Source: Prevotella melaninogenica
Lineage (GTDB): Bacteria > Bacteroidota > Bacteroidia > Bacteroidales > Bacteroidaceae
DNA: 64,000 nucleotides
Assembly (NCBI RefSeq): GCF_003609775.1
Contig: NZ_AP018049.1
Coordinates: 1,364,001 to 1,428,000, forward strand
Reading direction: 5' to 3'
Shown here: positions 45,530 to 55,110 of the stretch, one piece after another
Layout of the letters: every line of letters starts with the position of its first letter
Numbering within the stretch: the stretch's first letter is position 1
Made by a program: the position numbers and the translations under genes
Notes under the pieces: model-generated
Databases searched by the model: none
What the model was told of the DNA's origin: nothing
What the model saw: the letters and a program-made list of their open reading frames with translations, nothing else

Positions 45530-45841
45530 CTACCCTACCACCAAGGCAAAACGAAGTCCTAAAGCATTCGCAATTTGCATAAAAGTAGAAAGCTGCATAT
45601 CACTGTTTCCACGCTCAATATTTGAGATATACTCTCGTTTCTTACCTATCTTATCAGCCAACTGTTGCTGGGTCATCTTCTGCTGCTTGCGTTGTTCCTT
45701 CAACAATTCAGCGTAATAATAGGCCTTAGCACGTGCTTCAAACTCTTCACGTTCAGGTGATCCAGGTTCTCCATATTTCTCTGTTAAGCGTTCAGAAGAT
45801 GTACGTAACTTTGCTAACTTATTTTCATCTAACTTTATCAT
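45530..45841 (-). CDS. HigA-type antitoxin, XRE helix-turn-helix protein
   Basis: A 103-residue protein. Residues about 45-103 form a Cro/C1-type helix-turn-helix (LKEQRKQQKMTQQQLADKIGKKREYISNIERGNSDMQLSTFMQIANALGL). The N-terminal 40 residues are acidic and charged, typical of the toxin-binding part. It should neutralise the partner and repress the operon. It starts 3 bases after the toxin stop, in the toxin-first order of higBA systems. No obvious palindrome other than the promoter was found for operator binding. Confidence 0.85.
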   Translation of the reverse strand: MIKLDENKLAKLRTSSERLTEKYGEPGSPEREEFEARAKAYYYAELLKEQRKQQKMTQQQLADKIGKKREYISNIERGNSDMQLSTFMQIANALGLRFALVVG

Positions 45842-45844
45842 AAC

Positions 45845-46195
45845 TTATTCCTCCATATAATTTTCCAACAATCTATAAGCCTTGCTTATCTCACGTTTAT
45901 ATTGTTTCGTATCTTTCTTCAAAAAAGAATTAAGATACAAGATCTTTGTTGCTTGCATAAAACTGGGAGCATTCACCGCAAACAGAATTGTGCGATACTC
46001 ATTACTACCCAAGGAAATACGTGCCTCATAAAGGTCTGTATTCTCTAAATGCTTCACATAATTCTTCTTTACGACATCTTGTGTCTTGATAATATGCTCC
46101 ACATAATCGTATTTCTCTTTAGTTTTTGAATCTAAGCCTGCATAATAGGCTTCATACTCTGATGAGTAGATGACTTCTCTTACAACTTTATCCAT
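45845..46195 (-). CDS. HigB/RelE-type toxin (type II toxin-antitoxin)
   Basis: The protein has 116 residues from the ATG at 46195; the frame to 46210 uses a TTG lying in the promoter and is rejected. The pattern of an N-terminal helix pair followed by strands (ADLYEARISLGSNEYRTILFAV, FMQATKILYLNSFLKKDTKQYKREISKAY) matches the gp49/HigB branch of RelE-like toxins, which cut mRNA at the ribosome. The Arg and Lys residues needed for catalysis are present in EARISLGSNEYR and FLKKDTKQYK. The gene leads the pair. Its mRNA appears to start at or almost at the ATG. Confidence 0.83.
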   Translation of the reverse strand: MDKVVREVIYSSEYEAYYAGLDSKTKEKYDYVEHIIKTQDVVKKNYVKHLENTDLYEARISLGSNEYRTILFAVNAPSFMQATKILYLNSFLKKDTKQYKREISKAYRLLENYMEE

Positions 46196-46198
46196 AAG

Positions 46199-46230
46199 CA
46201 AAGGTAACAAATAAATTACATATATCCAAA
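46199..46230 (-). promoter_or_regulatory. Promoter of the higBA-type operon, almost no leader
   Basis: On the - strand TTTG (46230-46227), 20 bases and TACCTTTG (46206-46199) match consensus exactly. Only 3 bases separate the -7 box from the ATG at 46195, so the transcript is leaderless or nearly so. Confidence 0.8.
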
Positions 46231-46351
46231 TAAATGGAATAAATTAATTACATTATTAAGATTTATAAAGGAGTTACGGTTAACAATAAATAGATTAAGA
46301 CTCAGAGCTTTGTATTCAGATTATAGGTTAAAAGATTTTCTGTTATATGAT

Positions 46352-46380
46352 GTAGGGATACACAAACCGTGTATCCCTAC
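46352..46380 (-). terminator. GTAGGGATACAC hairpin behind recQ
   Basis: GTAGGGATACAC (46352-46363) and GTGTATCCCTAC (46369-46380) form a 12-bp stem with loop AAACC. The stem is identical to that at 30101-30128. It lies 41 bases past the recQ stop. Confidence 0.75.
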
Positions 46381-46420
46381 AGATAAAGAGCTATACACCC
46401 ATTAATAATGATGTATTGTA

Positions 46421-48604
46421 TTAGTTAGCCATCTCTGACAAGAACTTGATACGCACAAGACGAATTTCCTCTTCGCTATAGTCGCTATCTAATTCTTCCA
46501 TTGCAGCATCAAGACTATCAGTCTCGCTATCCATAAAGTAGTCGTAGATATCGTCTATCTGGTCCTCATCATACACCTCATCAAGGAAATAGTCGATGTT
46601 GAGTTTTGTTCCACTATAAACAATCTCTTCTATCTTTGTCAGCAGGTCATCAAAGTCAAGTCCTTCAGCTGTAGCGATGTCATCAAGCGGAAGTTTTCTG
46701 TCGATACTCTGGATAATCTTTACCTTCTGCATCGACTTCTTTGCAACTGTTCTGACGCGCAGCTCTTCTGGTCGTTCAATATTATTTTCCTCACAATGCT
46801 GCTTAATCAGTTCACAGAACTCCTTTCCATAACGCTTTGCCTTACCAGCACCAACGCCTTGAATATTTTGTAGTTCTTGTTCGTTGATAGGATACATCAT
46901 CGCCATTTGTTCCAAAGAAACATCTTGGAAGATAACGTAAGGAGGTATCTCTAACTTGCGAGCAATCTTTTTACGAAGATTCTTCAACATAGAGAAGAGT
47001 TCTGGGTCAAGGACTGCCGTACCCATCATAGGCTCATCATCCTCATCCTCATCCTTAAATTCGGTATCCATAACTATCATGAATGACTCTGGCGACTTCA
47101 AGAATCGCTTACCAGCAGCGGTTAGTTTTAATAAGCCGTAGTTCTCTACATCTTTCTTAAGATAACCAGCTAAGAGTGCCTGACGCACAACTGGATTCCA
47201 AATCTTTGGATTCTCATCCTCACCTTCTCCGAATTCGTCTAACTCATCATGCTTATGGTCTTTCTGATCGTCAGTAGCTCTGCCTCGTACAAAGTCGATA
47301 ACATACTCCTGACGGAAGTTCTCCTTCAGGGTCTTCACAGCATTAAGAACAATAAGGAGTTGTTTCTGACCTTCTATCTTCGTCTTTGGATGTAGACAGT
47401 TGTCACACATAGCGCAGCTGCACTTTGGATAGTCTTCGCCAAAGTAATGCAACAACATCTTTCGACGACAGACAGATGACTCTGCATAAGCTTCTGTTTC
47501 TTGTAACAATTGACGACCGATATCTTGTTCTGCAACAGGCTTTCCCTCCATAAACTTCTCCAGCTTATTGAGGTCTTTTTTAGAATAGAACACAACACAG
47601 ATACCTTCCTCGCCATCACGTCCAGCTCGTCCAGTCTCTTGATAATAACCTTCAAGACTCTTCGGAATATCATAATGTATAACAAAGCGTACATCTGGCT
47701 TGTCAATACCCATACCAAAGGCTATCGTTGCCACAATGATATCTAACTCTTCCATGAGGAAGTCGTCCTGTGTCTTTGAGCGTGTTTCGGAATCAAGTCC
47801 TGCATGATAAGGAGCAGCCTTAATATCATTAGCTTGTAAGATAGCCGCCAACTCTTCCACCTTCTTACGTGAAAGACAATAGATAATACCACTCTTACCT
47901 GTATGCTGCTTAATAAACTTGATGATTTGCTTGTTTGTATCGTCATCTCCCTTCTTCGGACGTACCTCATAATAAAGGTTCGGACGGTTGAAAGAGCTTT
48001 TGAACTCGGCACAATCCTCAATGCCTAAGCTACGTACAATGTCCGTACGCACCTTATCGGTAGCCGTTGCAGTCAAAGCAATTACAGGAGCAGTACCAAT
48101 CGTTTCAATAGCACAACGAATCTTACGATACTCTGGTCGGAAATCATGTCCCCACTCAGAGATACAATGTGCCTCATCAATAGCGTAGAAACTGATCTTC
48201 ACTGACTTCAAGAACTCCATATTCTCTTCCTTGTTCAAGGACTCTGGAGCAACATAGAGTAGTTTTGTACGACCAGAAACAATGTCTGCACGTACTTGAT
48301 CGATTTCGGCTTTCTTCAAAGAAGAGTTAAGATAGTGTGCTACACCATCCTCCTCGCTGATTCCATTGATAACGTCCACTTGGTTCTTCATCAATGCAAT
48401 AAGCGGAGAAACGACAATAGCCGTTCCCTCCATAATCAATGAAGGAAGTTGATAGCAAAGACTCTTTCCACCCCCCGTTGGCATCAGTACGAAAGTATCA
48501 TGTCCGTCAAGAAGATTACGGATAATAGCCTCCTGGTCGCCTTTGAACTTGTCAAAGCCAAAGTAATGTTTTAGTTTTTCGGTAAGATTGACTTCTTGTG
48601 TCAT
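46421..48604 (-). CDS. recQ: ATP-dependent DNA helicase RecQ
   Basis: A 727-residue superfamily 2 helicase. Walker A is MPTGGGKSLCYQLP near residue 40, the DEAH box is in YAIDEAHCISEWGHDFRPEY, and motif VI is YYQETGRAGRDGEEG. The zinc-binding region uses the Cys residues of CRRKMLLHYFGEDYPKCSCAMCDNC. Then come a winged helix and an HRDC domain (about 525-600, IPPYVIFQDVSLEQMAMMYPINEQEL). The C-terminal 120 residues are acidic and longer than in E. coli RecQ. It unwinds recombination and repair intermediates. It is flanked by terminators on both sides. Confidence 0.95.
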   Translation of the reverse strand: MTQEVNLTEKLKHYFGFDKFKGDQEAIIRNLLDGHDTFVLMPTGGGKSLCYQLPSLIMEGTAIVVSPLIALMKNQVDVINGISEEDGVAHYLNSSLKKAEIDQVRADIVSGRTKLLYVAPESLNKEENMEFLKSVKISFYAIDEAHCISEWGHDFRPEYRKIRCAIETIGTAPVIALTATATDKVRTDIVRSLGIEDCAEFKSSFNRPNLYYEVRPKKGDDDTNKQIIKFIKQHTGKSGIIYCLSRKKVEELAAILQANDIKAAPYHAGLDSETRSKTQDDFLMEELDIIVATIAFGMGIDKPDVRFVIHYDIPKSLEGYYQETGRAGRDGEEGICVVFYSKKDLNKLEKFMEGKPVAEQDIGRQLLQETEAYAESSVCRRKMLLHYFGEDYPKCSCAMCDNCLHPKTKIEGQKQLLIVLNAVKTLKENFRQEYVIDFVRGRATDDQKDHKHDELDEFGEGEDENPKIWNPVVRQALLAGYLKKDVENYGLLKLTAAGKRFLKSPESFMIVMDTEFKDEDEDDEPMMGTAVLDPELFSMLKNLRKKIARKLEIPPYVIFQDVSLEQMAMMYPINEQELQNIQGVGAGKAKRYGKEFCELIKQHCEENNIERPEELRVRTVAKKSMQKVKIIQSIDRKLPLDDIATAEGLDFDDLLTKIEEIVYSGTKLNIDYFLDEVYDEDQIDDIYDYFMDSETDSLDAAMEELDSDYSEEEIRLVRIKFLSEMAN

Positions 48605-48652
48605 GTTAATAGCTGGGTATATTCCAATCCTTTACGGTTCTGTAGAAATAAC

Positions 48653-48694
48653 ACAGCCTACTGACGCAAAACTATCTTCACATCAGTAGGCTGT
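48653..48694 (-). terminator. Terminator of the clp operon
   Basis: ACAGCCTACTGA (48653-48664) and TCAGTAGGCTGT (48683-48694) pair over 12 bp with an 18-base loop, 12 bases past the clpX stop. Confidence 0.75.
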
Positions 48695-48705
48695 ATATAT
48701 AGGTT

Positions 48706-49944
48706 TTATGAGGCTGTATTCGATTTCTGAATATGAGCCTTATCAAGTTGTTGACGAACGTATTCTTCCGTCACTTCAAATGACTTTATGCGTCGTGATG
48801 GTACGTCGAACATAGCATCCATCATCACAGCCTCAACGATAGAACGTAATCCACGGGCTCCAAGCTTATACTCTACACCCTTGTCTACGATATAATCAAG
48901 TGCTGCTTCGGTAAAAGTTAGCTCAATACCATCCATCTTAAACAACTTAATATACTGCTTCACGATAGAGTTCTTTGGCTCAACAAGAATCTTACGCAAT
49001 GCCTCACGGTCAAGCGGATTAAGATAGGTAAGCACTGGCAAACGTCCAATAATCTCAGGAATAAGACCAAATGACTTCAAGTCTTGAGGAAGAACATACT
49101 TCATCAAGTCGTTCTTATCTATCTTCGCAACGTTCTGCACAGAGTTGTAACCAACCGTGTGTGTATTCATTCGCTGTGCTATCTTACGCTCAATACCATC
49201 AAATGCACCACCGCAAATAAAGAGAATGTTACGAGTATCAACGTGGATGTAATCCTGATCAGGATGCTTACGACCACCCTTTGGCGGTACGTTAACCATT
49301 GTTCCCTCTAAGAGTTTCAGCAAGCCCTGCTGTACACCCTCACCGCTTACATCACGGGTGATGCTTGGATTATCGCTCTTACGCGCAATCTTATCAATCT
49401 CATCGATAAAGACAATACCACGCTCAGCAGCAGGAACGTCATAATTAGCAACCTGCAAAAGGCGTGAGAGAATACTCTCAACGTCCTCACCTACGTATCC
49501 AGCTTCTGTGAATACGGTTGCATCAACAATCGTGAAAGGCACATCAAGGAGTTTAGCTATGGTGCGAGCAAGCAATGTCTTACCCGTACCCGTAGAGCCA
49601 ACCATGATGATATTACTCTTCTCAATCTCTACACCATCATCGTCCTTTGGCTGTTGTAAACGCTTATAATGGTTATAAACAGCCACAGCAAGATAGCGTT
49701 TCGCCTCATCCTGACCAATGATATATTCATCAAGATACTGCTTAATTTCCTTTGGTTTAGGAACCTTCTTGAGTTTGAAAGCCTCACCGTCGCCACTCTG
49801 ATCCTGCGCCAATGCACCTGTCTGCATGACGATATTATAAGCCTGCTGTGCACATTCCTCACAGATATAGCCGTTTAAGCCTGTGATAAGGAGTTTTACT
49901 TCCTTCTCACCCCGACCACAAAAACTACATTTCTTTTGGGGCAT
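48706..49944 (-). CDS. clpX: ATP-dependent Clp protease ATP-binding subunit ClpX
   Basis: A 412-residue AAA+ unfoldase. The N-terminal zinc-binding domain has four Cys ([17 protein letters not shown] ... CEEC, residues 6-36). Walker A is [15 protein letters not shown] (about 115-125), Walker B is [12 protein letters not shown], and the pore loop is in the AAA core; the IGF-type loop that docks on ClpP is not fully checked. It recognises and unfolds tagged proteins and feeds them to ClpP. It is 9 bases after clpP, in the order tig-clpP-clpX. Confidence 0.96.
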   Translation of the reverse strand: MPQKKCSFCGRGEKEVKLLITGLNGYICEECAQQAYNIVMQTGALAQDQSGDGEAFKLKKVPKPKEIKQYLDEYIIGQDEAKRYLAVAVYNHYKRLQQPKDDDGVEIEKSNIIMVGSTGTGKTLLARTIAKLLDVPFTIVDATVFTEAGYVGEDVESILSRLLQVANYDVPAAERGIVFIDEIDKIARKSDNPSITRDVSGEGVQQGLLKLLEGTMVNVPPKGGRKHPDQDYIHVDTRNILFICGGAFDGIERKIAQRMNTHTVGYNSVQNVAKIDKNDLMKYVLPQDLKSFGLIPEIIGRLPVLTYLNPLDREALRKILVEPKNSIVKQYIKLFKMDGIELTFTEAALDYIVDKGVEYKLGARGLRSIVEAVMMDAMFDVPSRRIKSFEVTEEYVRQQLDKAHIQKSNTAS

Positions 49945-49953
49945 TATTATCCT

Positions 49954-50646
49954 TTACTTTACTTCTTCCGAAGCGTTATTTACTGGTTTTCTCATCAAAA
50001 CCTCATCAATCATACCGTACTCCTTAGCCTCTTCTGAAGTCATCCAGTAGTTACGATCACTGTCATTCCAAACCTTTTCGAATGGTTGATGAGAATGTTC
50101 GCTGATGATGTTATAGAGTTCTTTCTTGAACTTCTGAATCTCGCGTGCCTCAATCTCAATATCAGACGCCTGACCCTGTACTCCACCTAATGGCTGATGA
50201 ATCATCACACGACTATGCTTCAAGGCAGAACGCTTACCCTCCTTACCTGCAACAAGCAAAACGGCAGCCATAGATGCAGCCATACCTGTACAGAGTGTAG
50301 CAACGTCACTGGAGATAAATTGCATAGTATCATAGATACCTAAGCCCGCAGTAACACTTCCACCAGGAGAGTTAATATAAATAGATATATCCTTACCTGG
50401 GTCAACAGAATCCAAGTAAAGCAGCTGTGCCTGAATTGTATTGGCTGAATAGTCATCCACCTGAGTACCGAGGAAGATGATTCTCTCCATCATCAAACGT
50501 GAGAAGACATCCATCTGAGTCACATTCAGCTGACGCTCCTCAAGGATATATGGGTTAAGATACTGTGCCTGTGCTCTCATTACGTCATCAAGCACCATAC
50601 CATTCATCCCAAGATGCCCTGTAGCATACCTTCTAAAATCGTTCAT
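49954..50646 (-). CDS. clpP: ATP-dependent Clp protease proteolytic subunit ClpP
   Basis: A 230-residue serine protease subunit. The catalytic Ser is in CTGMAASMAAVLL, the His in RVMIHQPLGGVQGQASD, with the Asp later in the fold (near YGMIDEV/NDSDRNYWMTSEEA). INSPGGSVTAGLGIYDTMQFI is the typical substrate-binding strand. It forms a double heptamer that degrades substrates delivered by ClpX. Its N-terminal region is about 20 residues longer than in E. coli, consistent with Bacteroidota. A -7 box TATCTTTG at 50772-50765 gives it its own promoter as well as possible readthrough from tig. Confidence 0.96.
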   Translation of the reverse strand: MNDFRRYATGHLGMNGMVLDDVMRAQAQYLNPYILEERQLNVTQMDVFSRLMMERIIFLGTQVDDYSANTIQAQLLYLDSVDPGKDISIYINSPGGSVTAGLGIYDTMQFISSDVATLCTGMAASMAAVLLVAGKEGKRSALKHSRVMIHQPLGGVQGQASDIEIEAREIQKFKKELYNIISEHSHQPFEKVWNDSDRNYWMTSEEAKEYGMIDEVLMRKPVNNASEEVK

Positions 50647-50682
50647 TGTTTTCCTTTCTTATAATTTATATATGACAAAAAA

Positions 50683-50795
50683 TAGAGGTTATCGACCTCC
50701 CTTATCATTGTCATCTATACAAACACCATGCCACTCAGAGCGACATTCGCCTGCATATCTAAAGCAAAGATAAGCAAAAAAATCGATAACCTCTA
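50683..50795 (-). promoter_or_regulatory. Inverted repeat in the tig-clpP gap, possible attenuator
   Basis: TAGAGGTTATCGA (50683-50695) and TCGATAACCTCTA (50783-50795) are perfect 13-bp inverted arms 87 bp apart. On the - strand each arm is followed by a T-run. The -7 box of clpP (50772-50765) lies between them, so the arms can pair only in RNA that reads through from tig. Confidence 0.5.
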
Positions 50796-50823
50796 TATAT
50801 AAAGGAAGATTTTTCTAAAAATA

Positions 50824-52188
50824 TTACTCGCTTACAAGTTTGTTGAATTCCTCAAGACTTACTGTCTTTACGTTCAATTTAACAACCTCCTTGATAGCCT
50901 CAGCAAGCTTACGATCGAGAGCTGCCTCAACGAATGAATCAACATTCTCACGCTTCTTCAGCATCTCATCAGCATAACCATTCAAGTAATCCTCTGGTAC
51001 GTTAGTCATACCATACTGAGCAAACTGTGCACGTGCCATCTGACGAGCGCTCTCACGAACATCGTTATCATCAACCTTGATACCATGATCCTTAGCCAAC
51101 TGCTCCTTAATCAGGTGCCATGTCAATTCCTTGATGCTCTGTGCGTAGTTCTTCTCTACAAACTCCTCACCCTTATCTGGGTTGTTAGCCAACATAATAC
51201 GCTTCAAGATAGCATCAGGGAAAGTCAAATCACCAACCTTCTTCTCGCAGTAAGCACGGAGGTCCTGAATAAACTTGTAGTTAGAATCACCCTTCAACTG
51301 CTCTGCCAAGCCATCAGCAATTGCCTTACGGAAAGCTGCTTCATCCTTGATATCAGCATCCTCACCATAAACGCTCTTCCAAAGTTCAGCATTATTCTCA
51401 GCCTTAACGAAGCGTGAAATCTCTGTAATCTGATAAGAGAAGTTACCCTTATGCTCAGCAACCTCCTCCTTCTTAATCTTCAAGAGCGAAGAAACCTCGA
51501 TATCGTTATCAGGATAAGCTGCTGTTGGGTTAAAGATAATGATATCACCAAGCTTAGCACCATCGAAGAGCTTCTTCTGATCCTCAACCTTGATGTACTG
51601 TGGCATCAATGATGCGCCCTCAACGGTGATACCACCCTCGAGTGTATTTCCATTCTCATCCAACTCACGGAGGTCACCCTTCAACATATCGCGCTGCTCT
51701 GGATCGAACACCTCAGCCTTTTCATAATGACCTGAACGGCTCTGGAACATCTCTACCTGCTGATCAATCAACTTGTCATCAACAGCAATCTCGTAGTAGT
51801 CAATCTTGTTCTTGCCATTCAACTCAATCTTAAACTCTGGAGCGATAGCAATATCAAACTTGAACTCGTAAGGAGCTGGCTTCTCCAAGTCTACTGCCTC
51901 CTGAGACTCAGAACCCATTGGCTGACCCAACATCTGAATCTTGTTATCAGCAATATATTTCTGGAGGTTCTCACCAAGAATCTTATTAATAGCATCCATC
52001 TTTACCTGTGGACCATACTGACGCTTAATCAGACCCATAGGCACCTGACCCTGACGGAAACCAGGAACGTTGGCACGCTTGCGATAATCCTTGAGAGTTT
52101 TCTCTACCTCATCCTTGTAATCAGCTTCCTCAACGGTGATGGTCATCAAGCCATTCACTTTGTCGGGATTCTCAAATGAAATTTTCAT
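50824..52188 (-). CDS. tig: Trigger factor
   Basis: The protein has 454 residues from the ATG at 52188; the longer frame to 52227 begins at a TTG and adds a hydrophilic stretch without support. The ribosome-binding N-domain shows VNGLMTITVEEADYKDEVEKTLKDYRKRANVPGFRQGQVPMGLIKRQYG, containing a GFRxGxxP ribosome-docking motif. The middle FKBP-like domain is weak, as usual in Bacteroidota, and the C-terminal part is the chaperone arm region. It binds nascent chains at the exit tunnel. A -7 box TATCTTTG lies at 52285-52278. Its position before clpP-clpX is conserved in many bacteria. Confidence 0.93.
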   Translation of the reverse strand: MKISFENPDKVNGLMTITVEEADYKDEVEKTLKDYRKRANVPGFRQGQVPMGLIKRQYGPQVKMDAINKILGENLQKYIADNKIQMLGQPMGSESQEAVDLEKPAPYEFKFDIAIAPEFKIELNGKNKIDYYEIAVDDKLIDQQVEMFQSRSGHYEKAEVFDPEQRDMLKGDLRELDENGNTLEGGITVEGASLMPQYIKVEDQKKLFDGAKLGDIIIFNPTAAYPDNDIEVSSLLKIKKEEVAEHKGNFSYQITEISRFVKAENNAELWKSVYGEDADIKDEAAFRKAIADGLAEQLKGDSNYKFIQDLRAYCEKKVGDLTFPDAILKRIMLANNPDKGEEFVEKNYAQSIKELTWHLIKEQLAKDHGIKVDDNDVRESARQMARAQFAQYGMTNVPEDYLNGYADEMLKKRENVDSFVEAALDRKLAEAIKEVVKLNVKTVSLEEFNKLVSE

Positions 52189-52489
52189 CTTTGATGTTAT
52201 ATATTTATGTTTATTATTATTTATCAAAAGTACAAGTTCACAAGAGGGCGCAATTACCCCCTACAGACTTTGAAGTGCAAAGATACTTAAAAAATCGCAT
52301 AACCTTATAATATATAAGTGGAAATTTGTTTTTTTAACCAAGATAATTGGCTACGGAAGGCTATAATTGGTTTTATTATTTAACCAACAAAGCTTCTTAC
52401 AACCAACTCTTATATTGAGTTTTACTGTATGCAGCTTTTTATTTTCAGCTTTCTTTGAAAAAAGAAAAGGCTTTGTTGTCGAATTATTT

Positions 52490-52573
52490 TCATGAAAAAA
52501 AAATATTTATGGTCGTGAAGAAAAATATTTCTTTTCATGAAAATAATTATTTTTCTTCATGAAAATAATTCTC
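52490..52573. repeat. 22-bp TCATGAAAATAAATATTT-type tandem repeat, locus 2
   Basis: Unit starts are at 52490 (TCATGAAAAA), 52513 (TCGTGAAGAA), 52535 (TCATGAAAAT) and 52557 (TCATGAAAAT): one 23-bp step and then exact 22-bp steps. A hairpin (AAGGCGCAAAG/CTTTGCGCCTTT, about 52599-52630) after it is probably the lptB-like gene terminator. The remaining gap 52189-52489 holds the tig -7 box and nothing else clear. Confidence 0.8.
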
Positions 52574-52674
52574 AACTTACTTACGCTTGCATAAACAAAG
52601 GCGCAAAGAATGCTTTATCTTTGCGCCTTTCTGACGGCTAATATAGCCTATCTAAAAGAGAGGATATATTTCTC

Positions 52675-53529
52675 TTATAAACCATTCGCCTCTTCCTGCG
52701 CACGTTTACGCTGGTCGAGCAATTGGAAGTCTTTCTTCTGAAGAACGAAGTCTGTACCGAGATATTTCTCCTTCACTATCTTATTGGCTGCCAACTCCTC
52801 TGGGGTTCCTTTGAAGAGGATTCGACCCTCAAAAAGAAGATAGGCGCGATCGGTAATATTCAACGTCTCATGTACATTGTGATCGGTAATAAGAATACCA
52901 ATATTACGGAACTTCAATCGCCAAACAATGTGCTGAATATCCTCAACGGCGATAGGGTCGACACCTGCAAAAGGCTCATCAAGCATGATAAACTTTGGGT
53001 CAATAGCCAAACAACGAGCAATCTCACAACGACGACGCTCACCTCCAGAAAGACGATCACCGAGGTTCTTACGCACCTTTTCCAATCGGAATTCGCGAAT
53101 CAGACTCTCCATCTTATCGATACGTTCCTGCTTTGATAGCTTTGTCATCTCCAAGACGCTCATGATATTATCTTCCACACTCATCTTACGAAAGACACTC
53201 GCCTCCTGTGGGAGATAGCCAATACCAGCACGAGCACGTTTATATACAGGGAAATTGGTAATCTCCTGATCATCAATATACACATGTCCTTCATTTGGAA
53301 CAACCAATCCCGTTGTCATATAGAACGACGTGGTCTTTCCCGCACCATTTGGTCCGAGCAGTCCCACAATCTCACCCTGCTTCACATTGATGCTCACACC
53401 ATTGGCAACGGTACGCTTTCCGTATCGCTTCACCAGTTTCTCTGTACGAAGAATACTTCCCTCGCCTTCTGGGCGCACAACAATATTATCTAACTCTGCG
53501 TTATCTTTCTCTTTTTCCAATTCTGGCAT
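52675..53529 (-). CDS. lptB: ABC transporter ATP-binding protein, LptB-like
   Basis: The ATG at 53529 gives 284 residues; the longer frame to 53715 adds 62 residues unlike the family. Walker A is [11 protein letters not shown], the Q-loop region contains [18 protein letters not shown], the signature is [13 protein letters not shown], Walker B is [15 protein letters not shown], and the switch is TDHNVHETL. These features, in particular [13 protein letters not shown], match LptB, the ATPase that extracts lipopolysaccharide from the inner membrane. The N-terminal 20 residues and the C-terminal extension (about residues 255-284) are longer than E. coli LptB. LptF/G are not in the window. A -7 box TAAATTTG is at 53626-53619. 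Confidence 0.9.
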   Translation of the reverse strand: MPELEKEKDNAELDNIVVRPEGEGSILRTEKLVKRYGKRTVANGVSINVKQGEIVGLLGPNGAGKTTSFYMTTGLVVPNEGHVYIDDQEITNFPVYKRARAGIGYLPQEASVFRKMSVEDNIMSVLEMTKLSKQERIDKMESLIREFRLEKVRKNLGDRLSGGERRRCEIARCLAIDPKFIMLDEPFAGVDPIAVEDIQHIVWRLKFRNIGILITDHNVHETLNITDRAYLLFEGRILFKGTPEELAANKIVKEKYLGTDFVLQKKDFQLLDQRKRAQEEANGL

Positions 53530-53763
53530 AATGATAATCTTTACAGAAACCACATAGAAGGAGAAAAGGCTCTGACATTCTCTTCTGTCCTCGCCTGTTT
53601 TCATTTCCACTATCGCTGCAAATTTACGAAATAAAAAGCAGATAGCTGTCAGTAAGAGACTAAATACTCTGCAAAGACACGAAAATATCATTAAACGAAA
53701 ACAGCAGGATGACACCCCATCCTGCTGTCTGTATTTATCTAAGAGGCAATTGTAGCCGTCAAT

Positions 53764-55110
53764 TTATCGCTTCACTTTCACATAATCACCTGATTCTGAA
53801 CGTACAACATACACACCACGTTCCAGCTCTACCGTAGCAGGAACCTGACCCGTCCAGACCGTCTTGCCGTCAAAGCTGTAGACCGTTGCCCTCTGAGGTG
53901 TAGATGTATCAATGCGGCAGCCTGTCTCTGTAGCAGAAACACCGAATATAGATGCGTTGTCCTTCACCGTTGAAATACCAGTAGGATTCTTTTCCAGCTT
54001 AATCATATAAGTGCTGATAGTGTTCTTGCCTTTCACACCAATGCCTGGATAGCCACCGTTGGTCATCGTACAGTAGACACGTACAATGTTGTCCTCAGAA
54101 AGGCTGGCATCAAAGGTAAACTTTCCCGACTCACTTGTCATAAGAGCAGCAGGAACGTTCTGATAGCTCGCTGTTTCACTCGCCTTATATTTCCATACGA
54201 ATTCCGTCCTCTCACGTGCTGTTGAGATACCACGGCTGAGGAAGAGGTCGGACAGGTCAACTGTCAGACCGCTGACCTTACTCTTCGGGACGAGGTAAGA
54301 ACCCTGTGATGAATACCTAAAATCCTCCAGCGGTGCATCTACAACGTAACGATCGGGTATCTGATCAAAGGCAAGTGCATTGCCACGGACGTCAAGCATC
54401 GTCAGTTCCTTCAGCATCTTAGCACCCTTAATACCACGGAGGCCCTTGTTCTTTGCAGGCAAGGAGCACACAAGCGAGGTCAGGCGCGTGTTGTTTCTTA
54501 CGTCCAACGTGTCAATTGAGGCACCCACGAAACCAATCTGTGACAGGTTCGGTGCGTCCCAGTTGTTCACCTTCTTCAGTGAGCCCTGTCCCAGAAGTGT
54601 AGGAGAAGCCTGCACAGACTTCATCATATCACTCTTTGGCAGAACGATTTCCTCTACACCTGTAAAGGTCAGCGTGAGTACTTCCAGGTTAGGACACTGC
54701 GCCACGTCTACCTTGTTATGCTTCTGCAAGTCAACATAATCGACATTCAGGTTCTTCAATACATCAGACTTTACCTCCAACACGCCGTTGACCTGCTTCT
54801 TCTGCACGATACGCAAAGTCACCAGTTTGTCAGCCGCTACCTCTATGGTTCTCTCACTTGTTGAGGGATGCACAAAGGTGTATTCGACCATCGTCAGGTT
54901 GCCATCTGTTGCCGCAGTGTAAGTCTTGACAGCCTCATTTGCTCCGAAATTGCAGACCAGAGGGGCATTGGCATCCGTACGGACGGCAAAAGATACGTCA
55001 GTGGCATTCGGTGCAATACTTAAAACAATACGCTCATTTGGAATAGTCTGAGCTGATACCATTGTCACATAGCTTAGAAACAAAGCCGAAACGAGTAGTT
55101 TTTTCATCAT
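53764..55110 (-). CDS. Secreted repeat protein with T9SS-type C-terminal sorting domain
   Basis: A 448-residue protein with a signal peptide (LLVSALFLSYVTMVSAQ, cleavage near residue 21). Residues about 95-260 contain a run of irregular leucine-rich-like strands (LKNLNVDYVDLQKHNKVDVAQCPNLEVLTLTF; IDTLDVRNNTRLTSLVC). The last 75 residues fit a type IX secretion C-terminal domain (RATVYSFDGKTVWTGQVP ... LERGVYVVRSESGDYVKVKR). It is probably exported and attached to the cell surface. Base composition is more GC-rich than neighbouring genes, so recent acquisition is possible. It is monocistronic; binding partner unknown. Confidence 0.7.
   Translation of the reverse strand: MMKKLLVSALFLSYVTMVSAQTIPNERIVLSIAPNATDVSFAVRTDANAPLVCNFGANEAVKTYTAATDGNLTMVEYTFVHPSTSERTIEVAADKLVTLRIVQKKQVNGVLEVKSDVLKNLNVDYVDLQKHNKVDVAQCPNLEVLTLTFTGVEEIVLPKSDMMKSVQASPTLLGQGSLKKVNNWDAPNLSQIGFVGASIDTLDVRNNTRLTSLVCSLPAKNKGLRGIKGAKMLKELTMLDVRGNALAFDQIPDRYVVDAPLEDFRYSSQGSYLVPKSKVSGLTVDLSDLFLSRGISTARERTEFVWKYKASETASYQNVPAALMTSESGKFTFDASLSEDNIVRVYCTMTNGGYPGIGVKGKNTISTYMIKLEKNPTGISTVKDNASIFGVSATETGCRIDTSTPQRATVYSFDGKTVWTGQVPATVELERGVYVVRSESGDYVKVKR

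Noticed and set aside
53530..53715. 62-residue N-terminal extension of the LptB-like protein
   Set aside because: It includes the region of the -7 box at 53619-53626 and has no similarity to the family; the ATG at 53529 is well placed.
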